A DNA stretch of 64,000 bases from Deltaproteobacteria bacterium (GTDB lineage Bacteria; Myxococcota; Myxococcia; Myxococcales; Anaeromyxobacteraceae), in assembly GCA_016214955.1 (NCBI GenBank), contig JACRMN010000012.1:372001-436000 (forward strand), in the 5' to 3' direction. The stretch's first letter is position 1. Every line of letters begins with the position of its first letter. The notes under the pieces are model-generated. The model was given only the letters and a program-made list of their open reading frames with translations, made no database searches and was not told the origin of the DNA. Positions 25,093 through 33,254 of this stretch are shown one piece after another. The position numbers were made by a program, and so were the translations under genes.

Positions 25093-26247
25093 GTGTCGAG
25101 CGAACGGTATCCCGAGATCCGCGAGGGAGTCAGGGCGCTTTGCCGCGATTTCCCGGCACCCTACTGGCGGGCGGTGGACGAGAAGCAAGGCTACCCGGAC
25201 GAGTTCTTGAAGGCCCTGACCCACGCCGGCTGGCTGGCGGCGCTGATCCCGGCCGAGTACGGCGGGGCCGGTCTGGGGCTGGCCGAGGCCTCCGTGATCA
25301 TGGAGGAGATCAACCGCTCGGGCGGCAACTCCGGCGCCTGCCACGGCCAGATGTACAACATGGGCACCGTGCTGCGGCACGGCTCGGAGGTGCAGAAGAG
25401 GAGGTACCTCCCGGCCATCGCCTCGGGCGAGCTCAGGCTGCAGTCGATGGGCGTCACCGAGCCCACCACCGGCACCGACACCACGCGGCTCAAGACGACC
25501 GCGGTGAGGCGGGGCGACCGGTACGTGGTGAACGGCCAGAAGGTGTGGCTCTCCCGCGTCCAGCACTCCGACCTCATGATCCTGCTGGCGCGGACCACGC
25601 CGCTCGCCGACGTGAAGAAGAAGACCGACGGCATGTCGGTGTTCCTCGTGGACGTGCGGGCCGCGGTGGGCCATGGCCTCACGCTCCGGCCCATCCGCAA
25701 CATGGTCAACCACGAGACCAACGAGGCCTTCTTCGAGGACCTGGAGATCCCGGCCGAGAACCTCATCGGCGAGGAGGGGAGGGGCTTCAAGTACATCCTC
25801 GACGGCCTCAACGCCGAGCGCACCCTCATCGCCGCCGAGTGCATCGGCGACGGCCGCTGGTTCGTGGAGAAGGCCAGCGCCTACGCCAACGAGCGCGTGG
25901 TCTTCGACAGGCCCATCGGCCAGAACCAGGGCGTGCAGTTCCCCATCGCCCAGTGCCACATCGAGATCGAGGCCGCCGACCTGATGCGCTGGCGCGCCTG
26001 CGAGCTCTTCGACGGGCACCAGCCCTGCGGGGCCGAGGCCAACATGGCCAAGTACCTGGCCGCCAAGGCGAGCTGGGAGGCGGCCGACGTCTGCCTGCAG
26101 ACCCACGGCGGCTTCGGCTTCGCGGCCGAGTACGACGTGGAGCGGAAGTTCCGCGAGACCCGGCTCTACACCGTGGCGCCCATCTCCACCAACCTCATCC
26201 TCTCCTACGTGGGGGAGCACGTGCTCGGGCTCCCGCGCTCCTTCTGA
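25093..26247 (+). CDS. Acyl-CoA dehydrogenase with helix-G catalytic Glu
   Basis: 384 residues, a full-length FAD-dependent acyl-CoA dehydrogenase. FAD/substrate motifs include LQSMGVTEPTTGTD, VVNGQKVWLSR and the C-terminal CLQTHGGFGFAAEYDVERKFRET. In the usual medium-chain place of the catalytic Glu (YEGT) the sequence reads TVAPIST. A Glu occurs instead at E242 in DGLNAER, the position used by isovaleryl-CoA and long-chain enzymes, suggesting branched substrates. The GTG at 25093 follows GAGAGAGG; a TTG at 25062 is possible. First gene of a rightward operon with a CoA-transferase and a MmgE/PrpD protein. Confidence 0.9.
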   Translation: MSSERYPEIREGVRALCRDFPAPYWRAVDEKQGYPDEFLKALTHAGWLAALIPAEYGGAGLGLAEASVIMEEINRSGGNSGACHGQMYNMGTVLRHGSEVQKRRYLPAIASGELRLQSMGVTEPTTGTDTTRLKTTAVRRGDRYVVNGQKVWLSRVQHSDLMILLARTTPLADVKKKTDGMSVFLVDVRAAVGHGLTLRPIRNMVNHETNEAFFEDLEIPAENLIGEEGRGFKYILDGLNAERTLIAAECIGDGRWFVEKASAYANERVVFDRPIGQNQGVQFPIAQCHIEIEAADLMRWRACELFDGHQPCGAEANMAKYLAAKASWEAADVCLQTHGGFGFAAEYDVERKFRETRLYTVAPISTNLILSYVGEHVLGLPRSF

Positions 26248-26255
26248 CGCCGAGC

Positions 26256-27434
26256 ATGCGACCGCTCGCCGATCTCACGGTCGTCACCCTGGAGCACGCG
26301 GTCGCGGGCCCCTTCTGCACGCGCCAGCTCGCCGACTACGGGGCGCGGGTCATCAAGGTGGAGCGGCCCGGCACCGGCGACCTGGCCCGGGGCTACGACA
26401 GGAGCGTCAACGGCCTGGCTTCCTACTTCGTGTGGCTCAACCGCGGGAAGGAGAGCGTCACCCTCGACGTGAAGCAGGCCGGCGGGCGCGCGGCGCTGGA
26501 TCGGCTGGTGGCCCGCGCCGACGTGGTGGTGCAGAACCTGGCGCCGGGCGCGGCCGCCCGGCTCGGGCTCGGCTGGGAGGCGCTCGCGGCCCGGAACCCA
26601 GGGGTCATCGTCGCCGACATCTCCGGCTACGGCGACGGCGGCCCCTACGAGCACAAGAAGGCCTACGACCTCCTCATCCAGGGCGAGGCCGGCCTGGTGG
26701 GCGTCACCGGCACCGCCGGGGAGCCATCGCGCTGCGGCGTCTCCATCGCCGACATCGCCTCGGGCATGTACGCCTACTCGGGCATCCTCACCGCGCTCCT
26801 CACCAGGGAGCGGACCGGCCGCGGCACGCGGGTGGAGATCTCGATGCTGGAGGCGCTGGCCGAGTGGACCAGCCAGCCGGTCTACTACGGCCACCACGGC
26901 GGAACGTCCCCGCGCCGCACCGGCGCCACCCACCCCACCATCGCCCCCTACGGCCCGCACCGCTGCGGCGACGGGCGCGAGGTGCTCTTCGGCCTGCAGA
27001 ACTGGAGCGAGTGGCCCACCTTCTGCCGCGAGGTGCTGAAGCGGCCCGAGCTCGCCACGGACCCGCGCTTCGCCGGCAACACCGAGCGGGTGGCGAACCG
27101 CGCCGAGCTCACGCCCATCATCGAGCAGGCCTTCTCCACCCTGACCGCCGACGAGGTGGTGGCCCTCCTCGACCGGCACGGCATCGCCAACGGCCGCATC
27201 AACGGAGTCGGCGACGTGGCCCGCCACCCGCAGCTTCGAGCCCGGGGCCGCTGGCGCAGCGTGGGCACGAGCGCCGGCCCGATGGAGGCGCTCCTCCCGC
27301 CCGCCAACCTCGGCGGCGTCGAGCCGGCCATGGGCGACGTGCCGGCGCTGGGCCAGCACACCGACGAGGTGCTCCGCTGGCTGGGCTACGGGCCGGCCGA
27401 GGTGGCGGCGCTGCGGGCGCAGGGCGCGATCTAG
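26256..27434 (+). CDS. Class III (CaiB/BaiF, Frc-like) CoA-transferase
   Basis: 392 residues, the standard length for formyl-CoA-transferase-type enzymes that move CoA between carboxylic acids through an aspartyl-CoA thioester. The catalytic Asp is D166 in CGVSIADIASGMYA. Other family segments are VVTLEHAVAGPFCTRQLADYG, IKVERPGTGDLAR, WLNRGKESVTLD and the PVYYGHHGG region. With a hydratase and citramalyl-CoA-lyase-like enzyme nearby, itaconate or mesaconate CoA-transferase is a reasonable guess. It follows the dehydrogenase gene after 8 bases. Confidence 0.9.
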   Translation: MRPLADLTVVTLEHAVAGPFCTRQLADYGARVIKVERPGTGDLARGYDRSVNGLASYFVWLNRGKESVTLDVKQAGGRAALDRLVARADVVVQNLAPGAAARLGLGWEALAARNPGVIVADISGYGDGGPYEHKKAYDLLIQGEAGLVGVTGTAGEPSRCGVSIADIASGMYAYSGILTALLTRERTGRGTRVEISMLEALAEWTSQPVYYGHHGGTSPRRTGATHPTIAPYGPHRCGDGREVLFGLQNWSEWPTFCREVLKRPELATDPRFAGNTERVANRAELTPIIEQAFSTLTADEVVALLDRHGIANGRINGVGDVARHPQLRARGRWRSVGTSAGPMEALLPPANLGGVEPAMGDVPALGQHTDEVLRWLGYGPAEVAALRAQGAI

Positions 27435-27442
27435 GAGGACCC

Positions 27443-28804
27443 ATGGCCGACCCCACACCGACGCGCACGCTGGCCGAGTTCCTCGCCTCCCTCCGCTACC
27501 AGGACCTGCCGCCGGCGGTGGTCGCCGAGACCAAGCGGCTGATGGTGGACTGGCTGGGCTCGGCGCTGGCCGGCCGGGGCGCGCGGCCGGTGAAGGCGCT
27601 GGAGGCCTTCTCCCGTCAGATGGGGCCGCCCCGCGGGCCCAGCGAGGTGCTGGTGAGCCGCGAGGGCACCAGCCCCTGGTTCGCGGCGCTGGTGAACGCC
27701 GCCTCCTCCCATGTGGCGGAGCAGGACGACGTCCACAACGGCTCGGTCTTCCACCCGGCCACGGTGATCTTCCCGGCGGTGCTGGCGGTGGCGCAGGCGC
27801 AGGGCTCCTCCGGAAAGCAGCTGCTCCTCGCCTCGGTGGCCGGCTACGAGGCCGGCATCCGCATCGGCGAGTTCCTGGGGCGCTCCCACTACCGGGTCTT
27901 CCACACCACCGGCACCGCCGGCACGCTGGCGGCGGCCGCCGCGGTGGGCAAGCTCCTCGGCCTCGACGCCGAGAAGATGCTGATGGCGCTGGGCTCGGCC
28001 GGCACCCAGGCCGCCGGCCTGTGGGAGTTCCTCCGCGACGCCGCCGACTCGAAGCAGGTCCACACCGCCAAGGCGGCCGGCGACGGGCTGCTGGCCGCGT
28101 TCCTGGCGCAGGAGGGCGTCACCGGCGCCCGCCGCATCCTGGAGGGGCCGCAGGGCATGGGGGCCGGCATGTCCACCGACGCCGACCCGGCGCGGCTCAC
28201 CGACAGGCTGGGCCTGCGCTGGGCGACGGCCGAGACCTCCTACAAGTGGCACGCCTCCTGCCGCCACACCCACCCGGCCGCCGACGCGCTGCAGGCGCTG
28301 ATGGCCCGCGAGCGGCTCGGCGCCGGCGACGTCGCCCAGGTGGTGGCCCGGGTGCACCAGGGGGCCATCGACGTGCTGGGACCGGTGGTGAACCCCACCA
28401 CCGTCCACCAGGCCAAGTTCTCGATGGGCACGGTGCTGGGGCTGGTGGCGGTGCGGGGCAGCGCCAGCCTGGCCGACTTCGAGACCGCCCTGGCCGACCG
28501 GGCCGTGGCCGCCTTCCGCGAGCGGGTCCGGATGGAGCTCGACGACGAGGTGAACGGCGCCTACCCGGAGCGCTGGATCGGGAAGGTGGAGGTGCGCACC
28601 ACCGGCGGCCGGACGCTCTCGGCGCGGGTGGACGTGCCCAAGGGCGACCCGGGCAACACGCTCGGCACCCCGGAGCTGGAGGAGAAGGCGGTGCGGGTGG
28701 GGACCTTCCGCGGCGCGGCCACCGAGGCCGAGCTGCGGGCGGCCATCGGGCGGCTGCAGGCGCTGGAGACGGTGGAGCGGGTGGGGAGGCTGCTGCCGGG
28801 GTAG
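27443..28804 (+). CDS. MmgE/PrpD-family protein
   Basis: 453 residues with the all-helical MmgE/PrpD N-terminal domain (LMVDWLGSALAGRGARPVKAL, AEQDDVHNGSVFHPATVIFPA, AGYEAGIRIGEFLG) and the lid domain (YKWHASCRHTHPAADAL, QAKFSMGTVLGLVAV). The family includes 2-methylcitrate dehydratase and cis-aconitate decarboxylase, which makes itaconate. The substrate here is not decided by sequence. In this operon an unsaturated or hydroxylated C5-C6 diacid fits. AGGAGG lies six bases before the ATG. It converges closely on the GntR gene. Confidence 0.85.
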   Translation: MADPTPTRTLAEFLASLRYQDLPPAVVAETKRLMVDWLGSALAGRGARPVKALEAFSRQMGPPRGPSEVLVSREGTSPWFAALVNAASSHVAEQDDVHNGSVFHPATVIFPAVLAVAQAQGSSGKQLLLASVAGYEAGIRIGEFLGRSHYRVFHTTGTAGTLAAAAAVGKLLGLDAEKMLMALGSAGTQAAGLWEFLRDAADSKQVHTAKAAGDGLLAAFLAQEGVTGARRILEGPQGMGAGMSTDADPARLTDRLGLRWATAETSYKWHASCRHTHPAADALQALMARERLGAGDVAQVVARVHQGAIDVLGPVVNPTTVHQAKFSMGTVLGLVAVRGSASLADFETALADRAVAAFRERVRMELDDEVNGAYPERWIGKVEVRTTGGRTLSARVDVPKGDPGNTLGTPELEEKAVRVGTFRGAATEAELRAAIGRLQALETVERVGRLLPG

Positions 28805-28813
28805 GGCTCCTGC

Positions 28814-29593
28814 TCATCCCTTCCGCGCGTCCGGCGCCGGCTCGGGCGCCTGGGTCCCGGCGTACGCCAGGTCGAGTTGCATCGTGTACTGGTACCGGTC
28901 GGCCGGGTGAAGCGAGAGCGAGACCTCGAACACCTCGTCCTGCGTCGAGCGGTACTGGCGCAGCACCGAGAGGCCGGGGCTGCCCGCCGGGACGCGTAGG
29001 TGTGTGGCCACCCGCGCGGCGATGGCCACCGCGCTGATCTCCTGGCGCACGCTGCGCGTCTTGATGCCGAAGCGCGACTCGATGAGCGAGTAGATGGGGA
29101 CGGCGTCCCGCTCCTTGGCCTCGGTCACCGCTGCGTAAGCCGGCCGCACGTAGATCTGGGTCCAGGCGATGGGGCGGGCCTGGTCCTCGAGGAACCGGAG
29201 CCCCTCCATGAGCCGCCAGCGCACCTTGGGGTCGCCGGGCAGCGCCACCTCGGCGTCGGCCGCGGCCACGTCGGTGAGCTTGAGGAGCGTGCGCTTCGTC
29301 TCCTTCACGTACTGCCAGATGTCGGGGAGGCTGCCGAGCCGCTGCTCGTAGTGCTCGGCCACGCTCTGCCGCTCGACGCGCGTGCCCACGCCCTGGTGGC
29401 GCGACACCAGCCCGAGCTGGAGCAGGAGCCGGGTGGCCTCGCGCACCGTCTGCCGGCTGACGTTGAACTGCTGGCACAGCTCCGCCTCGGGCGGCAGCAT
29501 GCTGCCCACCGGGTAGGTGCCGGCCTGGATGGCGGCGGTGAGCTGCTCCGCCACCGTCTGGTACAGCGGCCGCTTGGCCTCGAAGACTCTCAC
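28814..29593 (-). CDS. GntR-family regulator, HutC subfamily (UTRA domain)
   Basis: 259 residues. An N-terminal winged helix (residues about 5-75, with LPPEAELCQQFNVSRQTVREA and SRHQGVGTRV) is followed by a UTRA ligand-binding domain (about 95-240, including PIAWTQIYVRPAYAAV and LSVLRQYRSTQDEVFEVSLSLHP). HutC-type members usually repress and bind a small organic acid or sugar ligand. Known HutC operators are GT/AC palindromes, and GTTGTCCGCACAAC at 30471-30484 fits that pattern. The GTG at 29593 has AAGGAG eight bases upstream. It is probably co-transcribed with the DUF1847 gene, hence autoregulated. Confidence 0.85.
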   Translation of the reverse strand: MRVFEAKRPLYQTVAEQLTAAIQAGTYPVGSMLPPEAELCQQFNVSRQTVREATRLLLQLGLVSRHQGVGTRVERQSVAEHYEQRLGSLPDIWQYVKETKRTLLKLTDVAAADAEVALPGDPKVRWRLMEGLRFLEDQARPIAWTQIYVRPAYAAVTEAKERDAVPIYSLIESRFGIKTRSVRQEISAVAIAARVATHLRVPAGSPGLSVLRQYRSTQDEVFEVSLSLHPADRYQYTMQLDLAYAGTQAPEPAPDARKG

Positions 29594-29652
29594 CGGTCCC
29601 GCTCCTTCACGCCCAGCATGCCCCGACGCTCCGCCGCCGAGCCGCTCCACGC

Positions 29653-30375
29653 TCACGCCTCCTCGGCCTCGACGCGCATCGGCTTCTTCAGCCGACGATA
29701 GTAGTGGCCTCCGTAGAGGGGTGCAGCCGGATTGTGGCCGGTGACCCGGTCCTTCACCACCAGGGTGGTCACCGGCGCGTCGGAGTGCTTGTTGAAGAGG
29801 GTGTCGTGCCCGACGCACAGCCCCATGATGATGTTGAGGTCGGTGCCGAGGGCGTTGCAGATGCCGGCCTGGGCGATGGGGTTGCAGGCCGCCTCGAAGC
29901 CGCCGGGCCGGATCTTGGCGCCGTCCTCCACGCCCACCTCGGTCTTGTCGGTGCTCCCGGCCTTGCAGCAGACGCTGTGGGTCTCGAAGCCCTGGGCCTC
30001 CAGCACCGCCACCAGACGGGCGGTCTCCTCGAGCAGGCCCAGGCAGGTGGCGATCCCGATCTTCCGGTAGCCCATGAGCCTGGCGAAGGCGATGGTGTCC
30101 TCGACCCGCGTCCAGCGCGCCTGCGGCCCCTCCTCGGTCTGCCGGTAGGCCAGCCCCTCGACCCGCGCCGCCACCCGCGCCAGCCGCGCGTCCTCCGAAT
30201 CGCCGCGAAGCTCTTCGAGCGCCGATCCGATGACCTCACCCTGGGTGCTTGTCGGGCAGGACCCCGGCCGCGGGGGGCCGGCGGCGTCGCCGGCGCTGCA
30301 GTTGGTCTTCCCGAGCTTGGTGTTGACCACCCCACAGTTGCTGCAGGTGAGGGCGGCGGCTTCGGCAGGGGACAT
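29653..30375 (-). CDS. DUF1847 Cys-rich protein
   Basis: 240 residues. Cys residues are grouped as CSNCGVVNTK near the N-terminus and as C-x-CC-type pairs (HSVCCKAGS, AACNPIAQAGICN, IMGLCVGHD) in the core, suggesting a metal or Fe-S site. The C-terminal VTGHNPAAPLYGGHYYRRL is characteristic of DUF1847. The function of the family is unknown; members are frequent in anaerobes. First gene leftward from the operator array at 30447, followed by the GntR gene, so the two probably form one transcription unit. Confidence 0.75.
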   Translation of the reverse strand: MSPAEAAALTCSNCGVVNTKLGKTNCSAGDAAGPPRPGSCPTSTQGEVIGSALEELRGDSEDARLARVAARVEGLAYRQTEEGPQARWTRVEDTIAFARLMGYRKIGIATCLGLLEETARLVAVLEAQGFETHSVCCKAGSTDKTEVGVEDGAKIRPGGFEAACNPIAQAGICNALGTDLNIIMGLCVGHDTLFNKHSDAPVTTLVVKDRVTGHNPAAPLYGGHYYRRLKKPMRVEAEEA

Positions 30376-30444
30376 GGCTGGCTCCGGGGAAACTTCGACT
30401 GATCAAAGGGTTGGGGCCTCTCAGCCCCGCCATTCTAGCAGAGT

Positions 30445-30473
30445 TTGACATCCGGACGTCAAGATGTCATGTT
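30445..30473 (+). promoter_or_regulatory. Possible promoter of the ABC-transporter operon
   Basis: A perfect TTGACA -35 hexamer (30445-30450) is followed after 17 bases by CATGTT (30468-30473), a weak -10. It overlaps operator array copy C and points to the transporter genes. Confidence 0.5.
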
Positions 30474-30484
30474 GTCCGCACAAC
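30447..30484. promoter_or_regulatory. Operator-like array, copy C: four hexamers every 8 bp plus a palindrome
   Basis: GACATC (30447), GACGTC (30455), GATGTC (30463) and GTTGTC (30471) lie at exact 8-bp intervals. The last unit starts an inverted repeat, GTTGTCCGCACAAC (30471-30484), of the TTGT-N4-ACAA form expected for HutC-type GntR proteins. It sits between the divergent DUF1847/GntR and transporter operons. Confidence 0.7.
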
Positions 30485-30530
30485 TCGCTCGGCGGCACCT
30501 TGTTCCTGCTCACTCAGCGAAGGGGGCGCG

Positions 30531-31283
30531 GTGGCTCTCGCGGTCCGGGACGTATCCATCAGCTTCGGCGGGGTCGTCGCCGTGAAGGGGATGGGCCTCG
30601 ACATCTCCGAGGGCGAGATCGTCGGGCTCATCGGACCGAACGGCGCCGGCAAGACCACCTTCATCAACTGCATCGCCGGCACCTACCAGCCGAGCTCCGG
30701 CACCGTCGCCTGGCAGGGGCGGGAGCTCCGCGGCCTCGCCCCCCACGCCGTCATCCGCCAGGGCGTGGCCCGCACCTTCCAGAACGTGGCTTCGCTCCAC
30801 GACCTCACGGTGCTCGACATCGTGAAGCTCGGCGCCGGGGCTCGCGGTGGCGCCAGCCCGCGCGACGCCGCCCGCGCCTTCGTCCGCGGCGAGGCGGAGC
30901 TGGAGGCCGAGCTGCACGAGGCCGTGCTCGGGCCTCTCCGGCTCTCTCCCATCGCCGCCCAGCCCATCCAGACCCTCTCCTACGGGCTGCGCAAGGCCGT
31001 GGACCTGGCCCGCGCGCTCGCCAGCCGCCCCCGGCTCCTGCTCCTCGACGAGCCGGTGGCCGGGCTCACCGCACAGGAGGGGCGGCAGATGGCGGGGGTG
31101 ATCCGCGAGGTGCGCGACCGCACCCGCTGCGCCGTTCTCATGGTGGAGCACAAGATGGACGTGGTCATGAGCACCTGCGACCGCATCGCGGTGATGGCGG
31201 CCGGGGCCAAGATCTTCGAGGGGACCGGTGCCGAGGTGCAGGCCGACCCCGAGGTCCGGCGCGTCTACCTGGGGGAGCCCTAG
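30531..31283 (+). CDS. livG: Branched-chain-amino-acid-type ABC transporter ATPase (LivG-like)
   Basis: 250 residues. Walker A GLIGPNGAGKTT, Q-loop ARTFQNVASL, signature LSYGLRKAVDLARAL (LivG proteins typically lack the canonical LSGGQ), Walker B LLLLDEPVAGL and switch His in VEHKMDVV. The C-terminal extension IFEGTGAEVQADPEVRRVYLG is LivG-typical. The GTG start at 30531 follows GGGGGCGC. First of five genes for a complete high-affinity importer. The substrate may be an organic or aromatic acid rather than an amino acid, given the adjacent catabolic genes. Confidence 0.9.
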   Translation: MALAVRDVSISFGGVVAVKGMGLDISEGEIVGLIGPNGAGKTTFINCIAGTYQPSSGTVAWQGRELRGLAPHAVIRQGVARTFQNVASLHDLTVLDIVKLGAGARGGASPRDAARAFVRGEAELEAELHEAVLGPLRLSPIAAQPIQTLSYGLRKAVDLARALASRPRLLLLDEPVAGLTAQEGRQMAGVIREVRDRTRCAVLMVEHKMDVVMSTCDRIAVMAAGAKIFEGTGAEVQADPEVRRVYLGEP

Positions 31284-32198
31284 ATGCTCCTGCTCCAGAT
31301 CGCCACCGCCGGCATCGCCACCGGGAGCGTCTACGCGCTCATCGCCATCGGCATCGTCCTCATCTACAAGTGCTCCGGCGTCGTGAACTTCGGGCAGGGC
31401 GGCTACGTCATGCTCGGCGCCTACGCGGCCTACGCCCTCACCCGCCTCGGCCTCTCGCCGCAGCTGGCCGCCGCCGGCGCGGTGCTGATCCTGGCGGCGG
31501 TGGGCGCCCTCACCGAGCTCCTGGTGCTGCGCCGCATGCTCAAGGCCCCGGTGGTGGCGGTGATGATGGTCACCCTGGGCCTCCTCATCCTCTTCCGGGC
31601 GGTGTGCCTGGCCATCTTCGGCCCCGACCAGATCGCCTTCCCGCAGATCTTCCCGCAGGGCGCCGTCGACATCGCCGGCATCTTCATCACCTACAACTAC
31701 GTGGCGGCGGCGGTGCTGTCGCTGGTGCTCTCGCTCGCCTTCCTGGCCTTCTACCGCTACACGCCCATGGGGCTCATGCAGCGGGCGGCCGCCGACAACT
31801 CCCGCGCCGCCCTGGCGGTGGGCATCCACGTCTCCAACCAGGTGAGCGTGGCCTGGGCGGTCTCCTCGGCCCTGGCCGGCCTGGGCGGCGTGCTGCTCGC
31901 CACCCTCAACAGCCTCTCCCTCACCCTCTCCTCCATCGGCCTGGTGGCCTTCCCGGTCATCGTCCTCGGCGGCCTCACCAGCCTCATGGGATCGCTGGTG
32001 GCCGGCCTGCTCCTGGGCATGCTCGAGGCCTTCACCGACGGCCTGCTCACCCCGGCCCTCGAGTCCTTCCTGCGGGCCCACACCTCGGTCTACTCGGTGG
32101 GGGCGCTGCAGCAGGTGGTCCCCTACATGCTCGTCGGCGCCATGCTGCTGGTGCGGCCGCAGGGGATCTTCGGCCAGCGCGGCACGGAGCGGGTCTAG
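31284..32198 (+). CDS. livH: ABC transporter permease (LivH-like)
   Basis: 304 residues, about eight helices. It opens with the LivH-type GIATGSVYALIAIGIVLIYK and VNFGQGGYVMLGAY segments. The permease coupling loop is near NQVSVAWAVSSALAGLGGVL, and the C-terminus reads VRPQGIFGQRG. It begins directly after the ATPase stop. It forms the membrane pore together with the LivM-like partner. Confidence 0.92.
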   Translation: MLLLQIATAGIATGSVYALIAIGIVLIYKCSGVVNFGQGGYVMLGAYAAYALTRLGLSPQLAAAGAVLILAAVGALTELLVLRRMLKAPVVAVMMVTLGLLILFRAVCLAIFGPDQIAFPQIFPQGAVDIAGIFITYNYVAAAVLSLVLSLAFLAFYRYTPMGLMQRAAADNSRAALAVGIHVSNQVSVAWAVSSALAGLGGVLLATLNSLSLTLSSIGLVAFPVIVLGGLTSLMGSLVAGLLLGMLEAFTDGLLTPALESFLRAHTSVYSVGALQQVVPYMLVGAMLLVRPQGIFGQRGTERV

Positions 32199-32201
32199 CC
32201 C

Positions 32202-33254
32202 ATGTCGCGCCGCCGGCAGATCGCCGCCGCCGCCGCCGTGGTGCTGGCGGTGGCCGGCTGCTTCGCGCTGGGCCGCTACGGCGCCTACCTGGTGCACGCC
32301 GTGGCCATCTCGGCCATCGCCGCGCTCGGGCTCAACCTGCTCACCGGCTTCGCCGGCCAGATCAGCTTCGCCCAGGGGGCGCTGGTGGGCATCGGCGCCT
32401 ACACCGCCGGCAACCTCGGCAACGCCGGCTGGGGCGCGGGCGCGGTGCTGGCGGGCGGCGTGGCGGGCGGCGTGGCCAGCGTGGTCATCGGCCTGCCGGC
32501 GCTGCGGCTCCGCGGCCTCTACTACGCCATCGCCACCCTGGCCGCACAGTTCGTGCTCGAGTACCTCTTCAAGATCGTCGAGCCGCTCACCAGGGGCATC
32601 TCGGGGATGAACGTCTCCCCGCTGGTGCTGCTGGGCCGCACCGTGGCCAGCGACCAGGCCTACGCCGCCCTCTCGCTGGCGCTCCTGGCGATCACCTGGG
32701 CCGGCCTGCAGCGGCTCATGCACACCAACGTGGGCCGCTCCTTCCTGGTGGTCCGGGAGAACGAGCTGGTCGCCAGGGGCATGGGCATCGACGTGGTGCG
32801 GGTGAAGCTCTGGGCCTTCCTGGTGAGCGGCTTCGTCACCGGCGTCTCCGGGGCGCTGGTGGCCTTCACCACCCGGCTCGCCACCCCCGAGGCCTTCAGC
32901 CTGCAGCTCTCGGTGGACCAGGTGGCCATGCTCATCGTCGGCGGCCAGGGCGTCTGGGCCGGCTCGCTGCTGGGCGCCACCTTCGTGGTGCTGGTGCCCG
33001 AGGCCATCCAGCGCGCCGGCGAGGCCTTCAAGGCCGCCAACCTGCTCTCGGCCAGCCGCGAGATGGCCTTCGGCCTGCTCATCATCCTCTTCCTGGTCTT
33101 CGAGCCCCGCGGCCTGGCGGCCCTGCTCCGCCGCCTGGGGCGCGCCCTCTCCCGCCTGGTCGCTTCCCGCGCTTCCCGCGCTTCCCCGACGCCCGCAGCC
33201 CTCGCCACGTCCCGCTACCCCGCAACCGGAGGCTCCCGTGAGAAAGCCCATTAG
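32202..33254 (+). CDS. livM: ABC transporter permease (LivM-like)
   Basis: 350 residues with about nine helices. LivM landmarks are AALGLNLLTGFAGQISFAQGALVGIGAYTAG, RGLYYAIATLAAQFVLEYL and the coupling segment GIDVVRVKLWAFLVSGFVTGVSGAL. The C-terminus is a long Arg/Ala/Ser-rich tail (about 45 residues), including repeated ASRASRASP, that is longer than usual. The 3' end overlaps the binding-protein gene by 17 bases. Confidence 0.9.
   Translation: MSRRRQIAAAAAVVLAVAGCFALGRYGAYLVHAVAISAIAALGLNLLTGFAGQISFAQGALVGIGAYTAGNLGNAGWGAGAVLAGGVAGGVASVVIGLPALRLRGLYYAIATLAAQFVLEYLFKIVEPLTRGISGMNVSPLVLLGRTVASDQAYAALSLALLAITWAGLQRLMHTNVGRSFLVVRENELVARGMGIDVVRVKLWAFLVSGFVTGVSGALVAFTTRLATPEAFSLQLSVDQVAMLIVGGQGVWAGSLLGATFVVLVPEAIQRAGEAFKAANLLSASREMAFGLLIILFLVFEPRGLAALLRRLGRALSRLVASRASRASPTPAALATSRYPATGGSREKAH

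Noticed and set aside
30531-31283. LivG-like ATPase signature LSYG read as a defect
   Set aside because: LivG proteins commonly deviate from LSGGQ; Walker A, Walker B and the switch His are all intact.
33238-33254. Overlap of the LivM-like and binding-protein genes as a frameshift
   Set aside because: Both proteins have complete family-typical ends, and the second has its own GGAGG site. It is an ordinary 17-base overlap.
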